NCBI GenBank assembly: GCA_001599355.1
Contig: BCGQ01000002.1
Location: 261,554 to 325,553, forward strand
From: Nakazawaea peltata
Lineage: Eukaryota > Ascomycota > Pichiomycetes > Alaninales > Pachysolenaceae
Length of the DNA stretch: 64,000 nt
Direction of reading: 5' to 3'
Shown: positions 28,407 to 38,082 of the stretch, in pieces
How positions within the stretch are numbered: position 1 is the stretch's first letter
Layout: every line of letters begins with the position of its first letter
Position numbers and translations under genes: made by a program
The notes under the pieces: model-generated
The model's input: only the letters and a program-made list of their open reading frames with translations
Database searches by the model: none
What the model was told of the DNA's origin: nothing

Positions 28407-30278
28407 ATGGGTAGAAGAGCTAAGAATAAGCAAGGTGTTCCACCAACGTTCGAAGAACTTCAATCTAAGAAAGAGCGCCGTGAGCAAAAGAAGCTGCAAT
28501 TCGAGGAGAAGACCGAGAAGAAGAGACTTGCCGCCGAGAGAGAACAGAAGGAGGAAAGAAAGGCTAAGAAGCTGAAGAAGCAACAAAAGAAACAGAAAGA
28601 TGACGAAGAGGAAGAATATAAAGACCCAGAAGATTTACCAGAAGTTGATTACGAAGAATTGGCTAATCTGAAGAAGACTTTATTCGAGGATTCTGAGCCT
28701 GAAGAAGAGGAATTAAACGATGAGTTCGACGTTGAAGGAGAAGATGATGACGATGAGTTCTATGATTCTGCCGAGGAAGATCATGGAGCTGGAGCTCGTG
28801 CGATGTTCTCTGACGACGAGTCTGATTTGGAAGAGATGGAGAAATTGAATGCTGAGAATATGGAAGCTTTCTCCAGACAATTAGATGAGGAAGAAGAAGA
28901 GGATGCTGAGGATGCCGAAGCTGAGTTATTAGAACAGCAACAACAAAATCCAAGAGCTATTGTATTACCTACTGAAGAAGACGAAGAAGAAATGGACAAC
29001 AACCCTCCAGATTTGACCTCGATCAGAACCAGAATGATCGAAATCACTAAAGTGTTGGAGAATTTCAAAGATATGGCTGAAGAAGGTAGAAGTAGAACGG
29101 AATATGTGACAAGATTGATGAAAGATATTTGCCTGTACTTTGGATATACACCATTCTTAGCTGAGAAATTGTTCAATTTGTTCACTCCAAGTGAAGCTAT
29201 GGAGTTTTTCGAGGCTAACGAGATTTCTAGACCGATCACCATCAGAACTAACACTTTGAAGACCAGACGTAGAGATTTGGCCCAAACTTTGGTCAATAGA
29301 GGTGTCAATTTACAACCAATTGGAAACTGGACTAAGGTCGGATTACAAGTATTCGATTCCCAGGTACCAATCGGTGCTACCCCAGAATACTTGGCTGGTC
29401 ATTATATCTTACAAGCTGCTTCTTCCTTCTTACCTGTTATGGCTTTAGATCCTCAAGAAAACGAGAGAGTCCTTGATATGGCTGCCGCTCCAGGTGGTAA
29501 AACCACTTATATCTCTGCCATGATGAAGAATACCGGATGTGTCTTTGCCAACGATTTCAATAAAGCCAGAACTAAGTCGTTGATTGCCAATATTCATCGT
29601 CTTGGATGTACCAATACCATTGTTTGTAACTACGATGCCAGAGAATTCCCAAAGGTTATCGGTGGATTCGATAGAATCTTATTGGATGCACCATGTTCCG
29701 GTACAGGTGTTATTGCTAAAGATGAAAGTGTCAAAGTATCGAGAACCGAGAAAGATTTCATTCAAATTCCTCATTTACAAAAACAATTATTATTATCAGC
29801 CATTGACTCTGTCGATGCCAACTCTCCAACTGGAGGATACATTGTGTACTCCACTTGTTCCATTGCCGTTGATGAGAATGAGGCTGTTGTTGACTATGCA
29901 TTGAGAAAGAGATCGAACGTTAAGTTGGTCGAAACAGGTTTGCTGATCGGTAAGGAAGGGTTCACTTCTTATCGTGGTAAGCATTTCAACCCTAACGTCA
30001 AGTTAACCAGACGTTATTATCCTCATACATACAACGTGGACGGATTCTACGTTGCCAAATTCAAGAAGATCGCCCCATCTCCATTCGATAAATCCAAGGC
30101 CGGTGCTAAAGAGAAAGAGAATGCTGCTAGAGCTGAACTGGAAGAAGAAGGTATTATTCATGGTGACTTTGCCTCGTTCGATAACGAAGAAGATGAACAA
30201 TTGATTGAACAGACCATCAAACGTAATTTGAAGAAGAAGGGAATTAATCCAAGTACTGTTTTGTCCAAGAAGAAATGA
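28407..30278 (+). CDS. NOP2: 25S rRNA (cytosine-C5) methyltransferase Nop2
   Basis: Nucleolar RsmB/NSUN1-family methyltransferase that makes m5C in 25S rRNA and is needed for 60S assembly. 623 residues (618 in yeast). A charged N-terminal third with Lys/Glu coiled-coil and long acidic runs (about 1-200) precedes the catalytic domain: DICxYFGYTPFLAEKLFNLF, LDMAAAPGGKTTYISAMM (SAM site), LDAPCSGTGV with C430 and YSTCSI with C484, the two catalytic cysteines. The C terminus is a basic tail. The CTG at 29943-29945 sits in ETGL-x-IGKEGF, where S. cerevisiae has alanine. Confidence 0.97.
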   Translation: MGRRAKNKQGVPPTFEELQSKKERREQKKLQFEEKTEKKRLAAEREQKEERKAKKLKKQQKKQKDDEEEEYKDPEDLPEVDYEELANLKKTLFEDSEPEEEELNDEFDVEGEDDDDEFYDSAEEDHGAGARAMFSDDESDLEEMEKLNAENMEAFSRQLDEEEEEDAEDAEAELLEQQQQNPRAIVLPTEEDEEEMDNNPPDLTSIRTRMIEITKVLENFKDMAEEGRSRTEYVTRLMKDICLYFGYTPFLAEKLFNLFTPSEAMEFFEANEISRPITIRTNTLKTRRRDLAQTLVNRGVNLQPIGNWTKVGLQVFDSQVPIGATPEYLAGHYILQAASSFLPVMALDPQENERVLDMAAAPGGKTTYISAMMKNTGCVFANDFNKARTKSLIANIHRLGCTNTIVCNYDAREFPKVIGGFDRILLDAPCSGTGVIAKDESVKVSRTEKDFIQIPHLQKQLLLSAIDSVDANSPTGGYIVYSTCSIAVDENEAVVDYALRKRSNVKLVETGLLIGKEGFTSYRGKHFNPNVKLTRRYYPHTYNVDGFYVAKFKKIAPSPFDKSKAGAKEKENAARAELEEEGIIHGDFASFDNEEDEQLIEQTIKRNLKKKGINPSTVLSKKK

Positions 30279-30730
30279 TGACAATCCTGCATGTATAGTA
30301 TAATTGATAGAGTTATAGATGGTAGTGTAGAGGGTATCAAAAGTGGGTGGGAGGTGTTGATTTGCCCTCCTCTAGGGGCAATTAATTGAGCAAATTACGA
30401 ATAAAAGTCACTTAGGGGTGGTATTTTGGTGTTCTGGGGTATTAGTGGATATGAAAATGGGTTCTTCTGGGAGGTTTCGAATGTAGTATGCTAGATATCA
30501 ACTTTGATTTTCATATCTTGTATTCTCAGTGTATTCATCTATCTCTAATTTCTACCGTCTTTCCCCTACTTAGCCAATCCATAATAAAAATCTGCCCTCC
30601 ACACACAAAAACGAACTCTACTCACACACAAATCCACTCTGCACTCACAAATCTGCCCCACAAAAATCTGCCCCACATCTACACTAAATCTCACTTCAAT
30701 AGTCCTATGACATTTTATTCACATACACAA
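30279..30730. other. NOP2-ARP5 convergent spacer
   Basis: 452 bp between convergent genes. Near the ARP5 end (30585-30680) there is CA-rich sequence with three copies of AAAATCTGCCC, two of them as AAATCTGCCCCACA in tandem. No gene seen; both 3' UTRs must lie here. Confidence 0.5.
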
Positions 30731-32992
30731 TTATAAGAAACAAAGATTACCCAAGTTATGTTCCTTGATATAATCCAGACCCATCTCTTCATACTCCAGT
30801 CTAGTAACATAACTACGTTGACACAGATCGGACAGTGACCAAATCTTCATTCCCCTCCAAGCATCCAAAAGAGGATCTTGAGCGAGTCTCACCTTGAATG
30901 GTGAACCTATTGGGAGTAAACCACGTACTTCATTTTCGATTCTTGGGAGGTATCCAGGAACTGTCATGAGTCCACCAGTCAAGAAGATATCTTGCATTGC
31001 GTCATACGAGTCTCCAGAGAAACCACGTCCCGATAATCTGCGGAGGAATACATCTTCTAAAGTCTCGGAAAGTCCAGCTTGATCAATGCCTGCGATTGAA
31101 GGTTGGAACAGAATCTCAGGCACACGGATCCTTTCGACATTCAAATGGACTTGATGCTGATGATGTTGATTCTCAGAATCAAATGGAACTGGTCCTCTAA
31201 AGAATTTATGTACTATTGACTTTTTCCAATCGAATTGGTTAGCATAGGTATCTTCGATGGTGAAGTTTGGATCATGTTCCAATAATTCTTGTTCCAATTC
31301 GATGACTCGTTTCTCTTCTTCTTCTTCCAGTTCGGAGTCATCAACGTTCGCAATGTCTCTATAGATGGCCCAATCATCATCATTAGCACCGAAGGTATCA
31401 TTTGGATCATTGTCAATTGTAGCACTGTTGCCTCCTCCACCTCTTCTTCTTTTGTTGCCAATAGCAGAGTCTACCCCGCTCTTGTCATCACCTGCAGCCA
31501 AAGAAGCAATGCTCTTCATTCTCATTTGAGCCGCATGTGATTTTCTATCACTAAGTTCCTCTTTTAACTTCTTTCTTTCCTTACGTCTGTCCAAAATTTT
31601 TTGTAATTTTTGTCTTCTGTCATCGATCCAACCTTGTTTGTCGGTCTCTCTCCATTTTTTATCACGTTCAGCTTCTTCTTCGAGTCTCTTTTTCTCAGCT
31701 TCCTTCTCCAGCTTGGCCCTTTGTCTAGCTTCATAATTGGCCTTCATAAGACGCTGTTTTCTCTTCTCCTTGATCTGATCTTCATCCAATTGTTCATCTG
31801 GAATATCCACAAGAGGGAAAGATGGTTCTTCAACCAGATCATCATCACCAATATCCTCATTTCTAGCACGTTTCAACGACATTTCCAAATTGTTCATGTA
31901 CTTTTTAAAGTCCAGTTCACCTTCAAATCCCTCTGCAACAAGTGTAGTATGAATATGTTTCTTAGTAGTGTTGGCGATATCATTCTTTAACTTGGTGTAG
32001 TATTCGAATTCATGTTCTTTTTGAATCAACTTCTCGAGTCTCTTCTTTTGAGCTTGTTCTTGTAATCTTCTACCACTTTCTCTTCTCTTTTCAGCTTCCA
32101 ACTGCAATTCTTCTTCGGTTTTCACAGCTTTAATCACCTCTTGGAAAGGCACCTCCAAACATCTGTCCTTCTCGGCAAGAGAATCCATTTCTAAGATGGT
32201 CTTGATCTCCTCTTGGTAGTTCTCAGACACATAACAATGATCTTTGAACAGATTTTCAAGCTGATTTTGGTTCAATTTTGTAGGGAAGTAAGGATATTTC
32301 AACACCAAAGACTTGGTTAAAAAGTTTACTGCCGTATTAGTACCGAAATCGATCCTCTTGGTCTCCGTAAGTAATGGTTTTGAGTCAATGACCGGAATAA
32401 CATGAGTCAGTTCGTATCCTGAACCAACAACAACACCCGTCTTACCACCATTGGCATGATAGCTGAACAAAGAATCGATTCCAAATACAACTTTTGGCAG
32501 ATCATAAGCTTCAAAAAGTAACTGATACATATTAGTACGATGAGAATGAGGAACACCGAGTGTTTCGGTCATCAAAATCGGGTTATTGATACGTCCTTGC
32601 GAATTGACTCCGAGTCTGGAAAAAGTGTAATCCATCGAGTATTCAACATAGTCCCAATTGGTGATCACGTTTCCATCAAAAGGTGATCTGATCGAAGAAC
32701 GAGCTCCACTGTCCAAATACACATCATTACCAACAAGTGTGAGTGTCTTTGGGTGTTTCCGCCCTCTATACCTAGCTACAAGGTTAGGATACACGCGTGA
32801 TGGCCCGTCTTGGTTCACGAGTCCTGCTCTTATATGAGATTTGCCAAAATCGATCGCGATTGGAACGTTCTCGACGTAGCCAGTGGAGAAGGGTTCTGGA
32901 CCCGAAGGTAATTCCACATCTCTGACAGGGTAAATGGTTTGCTCCACTTCTGGAGTCATTGTCTCACTCCTACTATTACTTGTGACAGTCAT
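30731..32992 (-). CDS. ARP5: actin-related protein 5, INO80 remodeller subunit
   Basis: Actin-fold subunit of the INO80 chromatin-remodelling complex that, with Ies6, grips the nucleosome. 753 residues (755 in S. cerevisiae). N-terminal actin block VPIAIDFGKSHIRAGLV, RYRGRKH, then the actin fold split by a large charged coiled-coil insertion (about residues 270-560, EEEAERDKKWRETDKQGW) and resumed at the C terminus with IFLTGGLMTVPGYLPRIENE and DPLLDAWRGM. The long insertion is the hallmark of Arp5. Divergent from SRV2, 279 bp between starts. Confidence 0.96.
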   Translation of the reverse strand: MTVTSNSRSETMTPEVEQTIYPVRDVELPSGPEPFSTGYVENVPIAIDFGKSHIRAGLVNQDGPSRVYPNLVARYRGRKHPKTLTLVGNDVYLDSGARSSIRSPFDGNVITNWDYVEYSMDYTFSRLGVNSQGRINNPILMTETLGVPHSHRTNMYQLLFEAYDLPKVVFGIDSLFSYHANGGKTGVVVGSGYELTHVIPVIDSKPLLTETKRIDFGTNTAVNFLTKSLVLKYPYFPTKLNQNQLENLFKDHCYVSENYQEEIKTILEMDSLAEKDRCLEVPFQEVIKAVKTEEELQLEAEKRRESGRRLQEQAQKKRLEKLIQKEHEFEYYTKLKNDIANTTKKHIHTTLVAEGFEGELDFKKYMNNLEMSLKRARNEDIGDDDLVEEPSFPLVDIPDEQLDEDQIKEKRKQRLMKANYEARQRAKLEKEAEKKRLEEEAERDKKWRETDKQGWIDDRRQKLQKILDRRKERKKLKEELSDRKSHAAQMRMKSIASLAAGDDKSGVDSAIGNKRRRGGGGNSATIDNDPNDTFGANDDDWAIYRDIANVDDSELEEEEEKRVIELEQELLEHDPNFTIEDTYANQFDWKKSIVHKFFRGPVPFDSENQHHQHQVHLNVERIRVPEILFQPSIAGIDQAGLSETLEDVFLRRLSGRGFSGDSYDAMQDIFLTGGLMTVPGYLPRIENEVRGLLPIGSPFKVRLAQDPLLDAWRGMKIWSLSDLCQRSYVTRLEYEEMGLDYIKEHNLGNLCFL

Positions 32993-33092
32993 GTTGCTAC
33001 CTTTTGTGGTGTCAATCCATCAGCGCTTAACTCGATTTTATCCAAGTTTTTCTAACCAAACTTTTGTACCAAATTTGGTACTTTTTCCTTGA

Positions 33093-33125
33093 TTTCCCTT
33101 GGGTTTCCCTTGGGTTTCCCTTGGG
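33093..33125. repeat. three perfect 11-bp tandem repeats in the ARP5-SRV2 promoter
   Basis: TTTCCCTTGGG is repeated three times in tandem (33093-33103, 33104-33114, 33115-33125), followed by a degenerate CTTTGGTTTCCCTT copy. It lies about 100 bp from the ARP5 start and 150 bp from the SRV2 start. Confidence 0.75.
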
Positions 33126-33271
33126 TTTCTCTTTGGTTTCCCTTCGCTTTCCCAATGATTTGCGTGGTTCCCCTTTCGTTTTCCTTTGGTGGGTGAGCCA
33201 ATTTTCGTTACCCTTCAAAAGAAGGTCGTAGAGGACAGGCTGTAGATAACTAAGAGGGAGAAGAGGACAAG

Positions 33272-35027
33272 ATGAACAATACTGAGTCACAGAATTCACA
33301 ATATTCCATTCAGGGATATAATTTAGTTACATTATTGAAACGGTAGGTTGGAATTTAGAGCAATTGAGTCAACTGTTGGTACGACTATTGTTGATACCGC
33401 GCTTTGACTGGTTTTAGTACTAACATTATATAGTTTGGAAGCAGCTACTTCCCGTTTGGAAGACGTCACTATTTTCCATGAAAGAAAATCGGGTCTGGAA
33501 GGCTTGAAATCTGTAAGTGAAGGTGGAGTTGATGCTGTTGGTGGGGCTGGTGTCACGTCTACTACCTTATCTTCTACTGTGGTTTCTCCTTCTGTTTCAG
33601 AGGAATCCAAGAAGGATTTAGAGGAGATTCCTAGACTGATCCAAGAGTTTGATCTGTTTATTAGTTCCAATTTGGAGCCATTTGCTGAATTGTCTGCTAA
33701 GATTGATCCAATTGTTGCTGAGCAAGTTGGTTATTTAGTTGACGCTTTCAAAGAAGAACGTACTTTCTTATTGGCCGCTTCTAAATCTAAGAAAATCGAT
33801 GTCTCTAACCCGGCTTTTGCCAAAGCTTTAGAACCAATCAATTCCAAGATTGAGAAAATCATCAATCTCAAAGATTCCAACCGTAAATCCGAGTATTCCA
33901 GCCATTTGAGCACTTTATCTGAAGGTTGTCCAGTCTTGGGTTGGGTCGTTGTCCCAACTCCAATTAGTTACATTCCTGATTATAAAGATGCTGCTTCATT
34001 CTGGACTAACAGAATTATGAAGGATTTCAAGGCTGATCTGGACAAATATGATCCTGCTACTCTCCACGTTGATTGGGCCAAACTGTTTTTACTGATCTTT
34101 GAGGCATTGAAGCTGTATGTTAAGGAGTATATGACTACGGGTCCTATTTGGAATGCTCAAGGTGGTGATTTTACCGAGGCTTTGAAGGAAGTGTCTTCTG
34201 GTTCTGGTTCAGTGTCTACTGTCACTGCTACTCCAGCTCCAGCTCCATCTGCTGGTGGTCCACCTCCTCCACCTCCTCCACCTCCACCACCTGCTTCTAT
34301 TTTCGAAGATTCTCCAGCTCCAGCTTCCTCGGCTCCTTCAGGTGGTCTCAACGCTGTCTTTGATTCCTTGAATAAGGGTGAAGATATCACTAAGGGATTA
34401 AAGAAGGTTGACAAGTCTCAAATGACCCATAAGAACCCAGCTTTGAGGGCATCTTCTGTGGTCACTTCAGATGCCGGTGCCTCAGCTTCTAAAAAACCAG
34501 TCCCACCAAAGAAACCAGACAGCTTGTCTCAAAAACCAAAGAAGAAACCTGCTAGAAAGGAGTTGTTCGACACCAAATGGATCGTGGAAAACTTTGAAGA
34601 CAACCATGAGATCATAATCGAAGGTGAAATGCACCAAAGTGTCTTCATCGGAAAATGTACCAACTGTACTATTCAGATTAAGGGTAAAGTTAACGCCTTG
34701 TCCTTGAGTGAGTGTAGTAAGATCGGTTTAGTTGTTGATAGTTTGGTGAGTGGAATTGATGTCATCAAGAGCACTAAATTCGGTATCCAAGTATTGACCT
34801 CTACTCCTATGATCTCTATTGATCTGTCTGATGGAGGACAAATCTACTTGGCTAAGACCTCGTTGAATACCGAGATCTTCACTTCGTCAACTACAGCCTT
34901 GAACATCAATGTTCCTGATGACGCCCAGGATGGTGACTTTAAGGAGGTTCCTGTTCCTGAACAGTTCAAACATTCTTTCGATGCTAGTGGAAAGATGACC
35001 AGTGAGATTGTTGAGCATGCTGGATAG
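33272..35027 (+). CDS. SRV2: adenylyl cyclase-associated protein (CAP), two exons
   Basis: Actin-monomer recycling protein that also binds adenylyl cyclase and helps Ras activate it. Exon 1 (33272-33342) encodes MNNTESQNSQYSIQGYNLVTLLK and, spliced to exon 2 (33434-35027), continues RLEAATSRLEDVTIF, which matches the yeast Srv2 N terminus. Total 554 residues (526 in yeast). Domains: N-terminal helical folded domain (about 60-250) with WTNRIMKDFKADLDKYD, a proline run PPPPPPPPPPP (about 300), a WH2-like region with GLKKVDKSQMTHKNP, and the C-terminal CARP beta-helix (about 395-554) ending in IVEHAG. Without the intron the exon 2 frame has no ATG at its start. Confidence 0.95.
33343..33433 (+). 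other. SRV2 intron
   Basis: 91 bp intron: donor GTAGGT (a rare form), branch TACTAAC at 33418-33424, acceptor TATATAG ending at 33433, 9 bases beyond the branch heptamer. It interrupts an arginine codon (CG|T). Confidence 0.9.
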
Positions 35028-35737
35028 ATAGTATAAACAATTGAGTTGTTGTAATTGAGATGTAGATTGTAGAAATTCTAAAGGGGTAATTTTCACAAGC
35101 GATTTGGTGACGGGGTGGGAAGTTGAGATTGAGCGGAAAAAGTGGAGGCACAATCGGGGGCACAATCGGGGGTCAATTGTGTGCAATTAGAGGGTGAAAT
35201 TGAAGATTTAAATTGAGGTTAGAGAAGGTGAAATTAAGGGGTTTATAGGTAGAATTATTATTAGGGGAAATGAAGTTAAAGGGGGGTATGGATGAAGATA
35301 GAGGATTACATGGGGTGTATGGAGTGTGATTGGGAGGGGTTGATTGGATCTTATCAGAGATTGGCAAATTGAATTGAAATCAGTCTCGAGGCTAGTCCCA
35401 CCTCTTCTCATTTTATTCACTTGCCTTGTCTTGGCCTCCTCCGGGCCACCTCTAATTGATCTTTACCCCTTTAAATTTACGATGCTGCGCAGTAAATCGG
35501 CTACACGCGTCTAGAAAAAAATAGTGAAAATTTGATAGATCCGAATAGAAATTACGGAACGAGGTAGTGATGAAGAGAGAGTGATTGGAAGAAAGGTGGA
35601 TGAATACACACTATGAAGATTTGCTACTCTGATTTCTCGAACTTGAAGGTGTCTTGGTTTTTCTTGTAGTGCCCTAATTTTCTGCGATCACACCCCTATT
35701 CAAGTACCTCTCCCGTAGTGCCCCCTACTGCCCCCTA

Positions 35738-35750
35738 TTCTAGAAAATTC
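35738..35750. promoter_or_regulatory. heat-shock element upstream of YDJ1
   Basis: TTCTAGAAAATTC has three alternating inverted TTC/GAA units spaced by exactly two bases (TTC-TA-GAA-AA-TTC), a perfect minimal Hsf1 site, about 360 bp upstream of the YDJ1 start codon. YDJ1 is an Hsf1 target in S. cerevisiae. Confidence 0.65.
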
Positions 35751-36060
35751 CACTTTTATGCACTACTTGCTGACTAAGTGTAAAGGGGCCAATTCAGGGG
35801 CGAATCGACTCCAAAAACTAGACAAGTGATGGCATAGATCGCCACTTCTAATGGCCCAGAGTAAACTTCCAAACCAATATCCATCCGATCTCGCACCTCC
35901 CCTCGTAGTATCTACCCTCTCTTCCCCTCCCCCATCTAATCTCCCTAAACGAATCCCCTTAACGAACCCCCCCTAATTACTAAAGAAGCTCAAAGAAGAA
36001 AAAAAATTTTCTTCCTCATTGAATTTTTTCTAAGAAACAAACCGACGAAGGCAGCGGTTA

Positions 36061-36066
36061 TATAAA
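36061..36066 (+). promoter_or_regulatory. TATA box of YDJ1
   Basis: TATAAA 46 bp upstream of the start codon, consistent with a stress-inducible, TATA-containing promoter. Confidence 0.5.
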
Positions 36067-36111
36067 GAGAGAGGCGATTGTATTGAACCACAGGTTGATA
36101 AGATAAACACG

Positions 36112-37341
36112 ATGGTCAAGGATTCCAAATTTTACGATCTCTTGGGTGTTGCTCCATCCCTGAGTGAAAGTGAGTTAAAGAAACTGTACAGAAAGAGTGC
36201 TTTAAAGTACCACCCAGATAAGAACCCATCCCCTGAGGCTGCTGAGAAATTCAAAGAAATCTCCCATGCTTACGAAGTGTTGTCGGATTCTCAAAAGAGA
36301 GATATTTATGATCAATACGGTGAAGAAGGATTGAACGGAGGTGGTCCAGGTGGTATGGGCGGCGGAGGAATGGAAGATTTGTTCTCCCAATTCTTTGGAG
36401 GTGGAGCCGGTTTCGGTGGTCAACAACGTCCAAGAGGTCCAGTCAAGGGTAAAGATATCAGATATCCATTAAAATGTACTTTAGAAGAGTTATACAAGGG
36501 AAGAACCGCCAAGTTGGCCTTGAACAGAACCATCTTATGTAAGACTTGTGATGGTAAAGGTGGTAAAGAGGGATCTGTCAAGACTTGTTCTTCATGTCAT
36601 GGTCAAGGTGTCAAGTTTGTCACCAAGCAAATGGGTCCAATGATTCAAAGATTCCAAACTACTTGTGAGGTTTGTTCGGGTGAAGGTGAGATCATCGATC
36701 CAAAGGATCGTTGTAAGGCTTGTTCCGGTAAGAAGACTTTGTCCGAGAGAAAGATCTTGGAAGTTCATGTTGATCCAGGTATGAAGAATGGTCAAAACAT
36801 TGTTTTCTCCGGTGAGCTGGATCAACTGCCTGGTATTATTGCTGGTGATGTTATCTTTGTTATCGAGGAGAAGCCACATGAAACTTTCAGCAGAAAGGGT
36901 GATGACTTATACTATGAGGCCAAGATTGATTTGTTGACTGCTTTGGCCGGTGGCGAGTTTGCCTTCAAGCACATCAGTGGTGAATATTTGAAGATCGAGA
37001 TCCTCCCAGGAGAAGTCATTTCCCCAGATATGGTCAAGGTTGTCGAAGGTCAAGGTATGCCAGTAAGAAGAGTCGGTTCTCATGGTAATTTGTTCATTAA
37101 ATTCGAGGTCACTTTCCCACCAAACAACTTTGCCTCCGAAGACAAGTTGAAGTTGTTGGAGCAAGTCTTGCCAGCTAGAAACAAGGTTGAAATTCCAAAG
37201 AATGCCGTTGTTGATGACGTTCAAATCGTCGATGTCGACCCAGTAAAGCACAGATCCGCTGGTGCTTCAAGAGGTGGTTACGACGATGACGACGATGATG
37301 ACGCACAAGGTGGTCCGGGTGTCCAATGTGCTTCTCAATAG
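36112..37341 (+). CDS. YDJ1: type I Hsp40 co-chaperone Ydj1
   Basis: Cytosolic J-protein that stimulates Hsp70 ATPase and delivers clients. 409 residues, the same length as S. cerevisiae Ydj1. J domain (residues 1-70) with HPD in KYHPDKN; Gly/Phe-rich segment (about 75-110); zinc domain with four CxxCxGxG-type repeats ([32 protein letters not shown]); substrate-binding beta domains; C-terminal CASQ farnesylation box preceded by an Asp run. Three CTG codons are decisive for the code: 36184-36186 in LKK-x-YRK (Ala in J domains), and 36817-36819 and 36826-36828 in GE-x-DQ-x-PG, where Ydj1 has alanine twice. Confidence 0.98.
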   Translation: MVKDSKFYDLLGVAPSLSESELKKLYRKSALKYHPDKNPSPEAAEKFKEISHAYEVLSDSQKRDIYDQYGEEGLNGGGPGGMGGGGMEDLFSQFFGGGAGFGGQQRPRGPVKGKDIRYPLKCTLEELYKGRTAKLALNRTILCKTCDGKGGKEGSVKTCSSCHGQGVKFVTKQMGPMIQRFQTTCEVCSGEGEIIDPKDRCKACSGKKTLSERKILEVHVDPGMKNGQNIVFSGELDQLPGIIAGDVIFVIEEKPHETFSRKGDDLYYEAKIDLLTALAGGEFAFKHISGEYLKIEILPGEVISPDMVKVVEGQGMPVRRVGSHGNLFIKFEVTFPPNNFASEDKLKLLEQVLPARNKVEIPKNAVVDDVQIVDVDPVKHRSAGASRGGYDDDDDDDAQGGPGVQCASQ

Positions 37342-37380
37342 TTTTGTTTATTCTCTATAAATATCAATAATACAGCTCAC

Positions 37381-37785
37381 TCATCTATACATACAAATCA
37401 GTACCCAAATCAGGAATCCTATCCATACAAACTGCAATGGCACACCGGTGAACGACCCTACAATGAATAGGAAGCCGAACAAGATCCCCACGCCTTGTTG
37501 AGCCGGGCCCACCATCACCGAAATAGCCAATAATGTACTCTGTAGATAGTAGATCCAGTTCAGCCGATAACTCCAATAGTAACTGTCAAGGTATAATGGC
37601 TCTGGGAACAAGAAATGGCGATGACTGAAATACCTATGTAGTAATGGGAAGACGAAATTTATGGTGTGAAGTAGGAGTTTGGAGACAGTGAGTAGAAGCC
37701 TCATTTCACGTGAAATGGGTTCCTGAACAGTCTCCATTTCCTCTTTCTTAGCAAACGAATCTCTTCTTCGTAGATGTCTTCTCAT
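37381..37785 (-). CDS. small membrane protein of unknown function
   Basis: 134 residues from a clear ATG. A charged N terminus (MRRHLRRRDSFAKKEEMETV) is followed by about three hydrophobic segments (residues 25-45, 70-95, 100-130), ending at VLICMYR. It lies 39 bp from the YDJ1 stop, in convergent orientation. I do not recognise the family. Length, clean topology and a dibasic N terminus suggest a small ER or Golgi membrane protein, perhaps comparable to the uncharacterised yeast ER protein Ypr063c, but that is a guess. Confidence 0.6.
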   Translation of the reverse strand: MRRHLRRRDSFAKKEEMETVQEPISREMRLLLTVSKLLLHTINFVFPLLHRYFSHRHFLFPEPLYLDSYYWSYRLNWIYYLQSTLLAISVMVGPAQQGVGILFGFLFIVGSFTGVPLQFVWIGFLIWVLICMYR

Positions 37786-38082
37786 CTTGGACTGCCTTCT
37801 GGTAGATGTGGTTAAAGCGACAGTTGCCGAGCTAAATATGAAGTTTAGTATGGGAAGATTGAGCTGAATATGGAGCTGATTTTGAGCTTATCTGTGCGTA
37901 TGGAGCTGATTACGATGTTATTATGGTGGATATGCGGGATGTGGTGGTCTGAGCTGATTATGAAGCTCGCACGTCCGGTGGTGAATATCTCCGGATAAGA
38001 ATATCTCCGGCTGTGGACATCTCCGCTTCTATCTCCGCTCCTACATCTCGCTTAACTTTATTTCATTCTATAAATTACATAA

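Larger units (their letters stand above)
35028..36111. other. SRV2-YDJ1 intergenic region
   Basis: 1,084 bp. The SRV2-proximal part is G/A-rich and contains GGCACAATCGGG in two tandem copies (about 35147-35172). Nearer YDJ1 are TAGTGCCCCCTACTGCCCCC-like C-rich repeats (35690-35735), a perfect three-unit heat-shock element (35738-35750), a pyrimidine-rich tract (35880-35970) and a TATAAA box (36061-36066). No gene seen. Confidence 0.55.
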
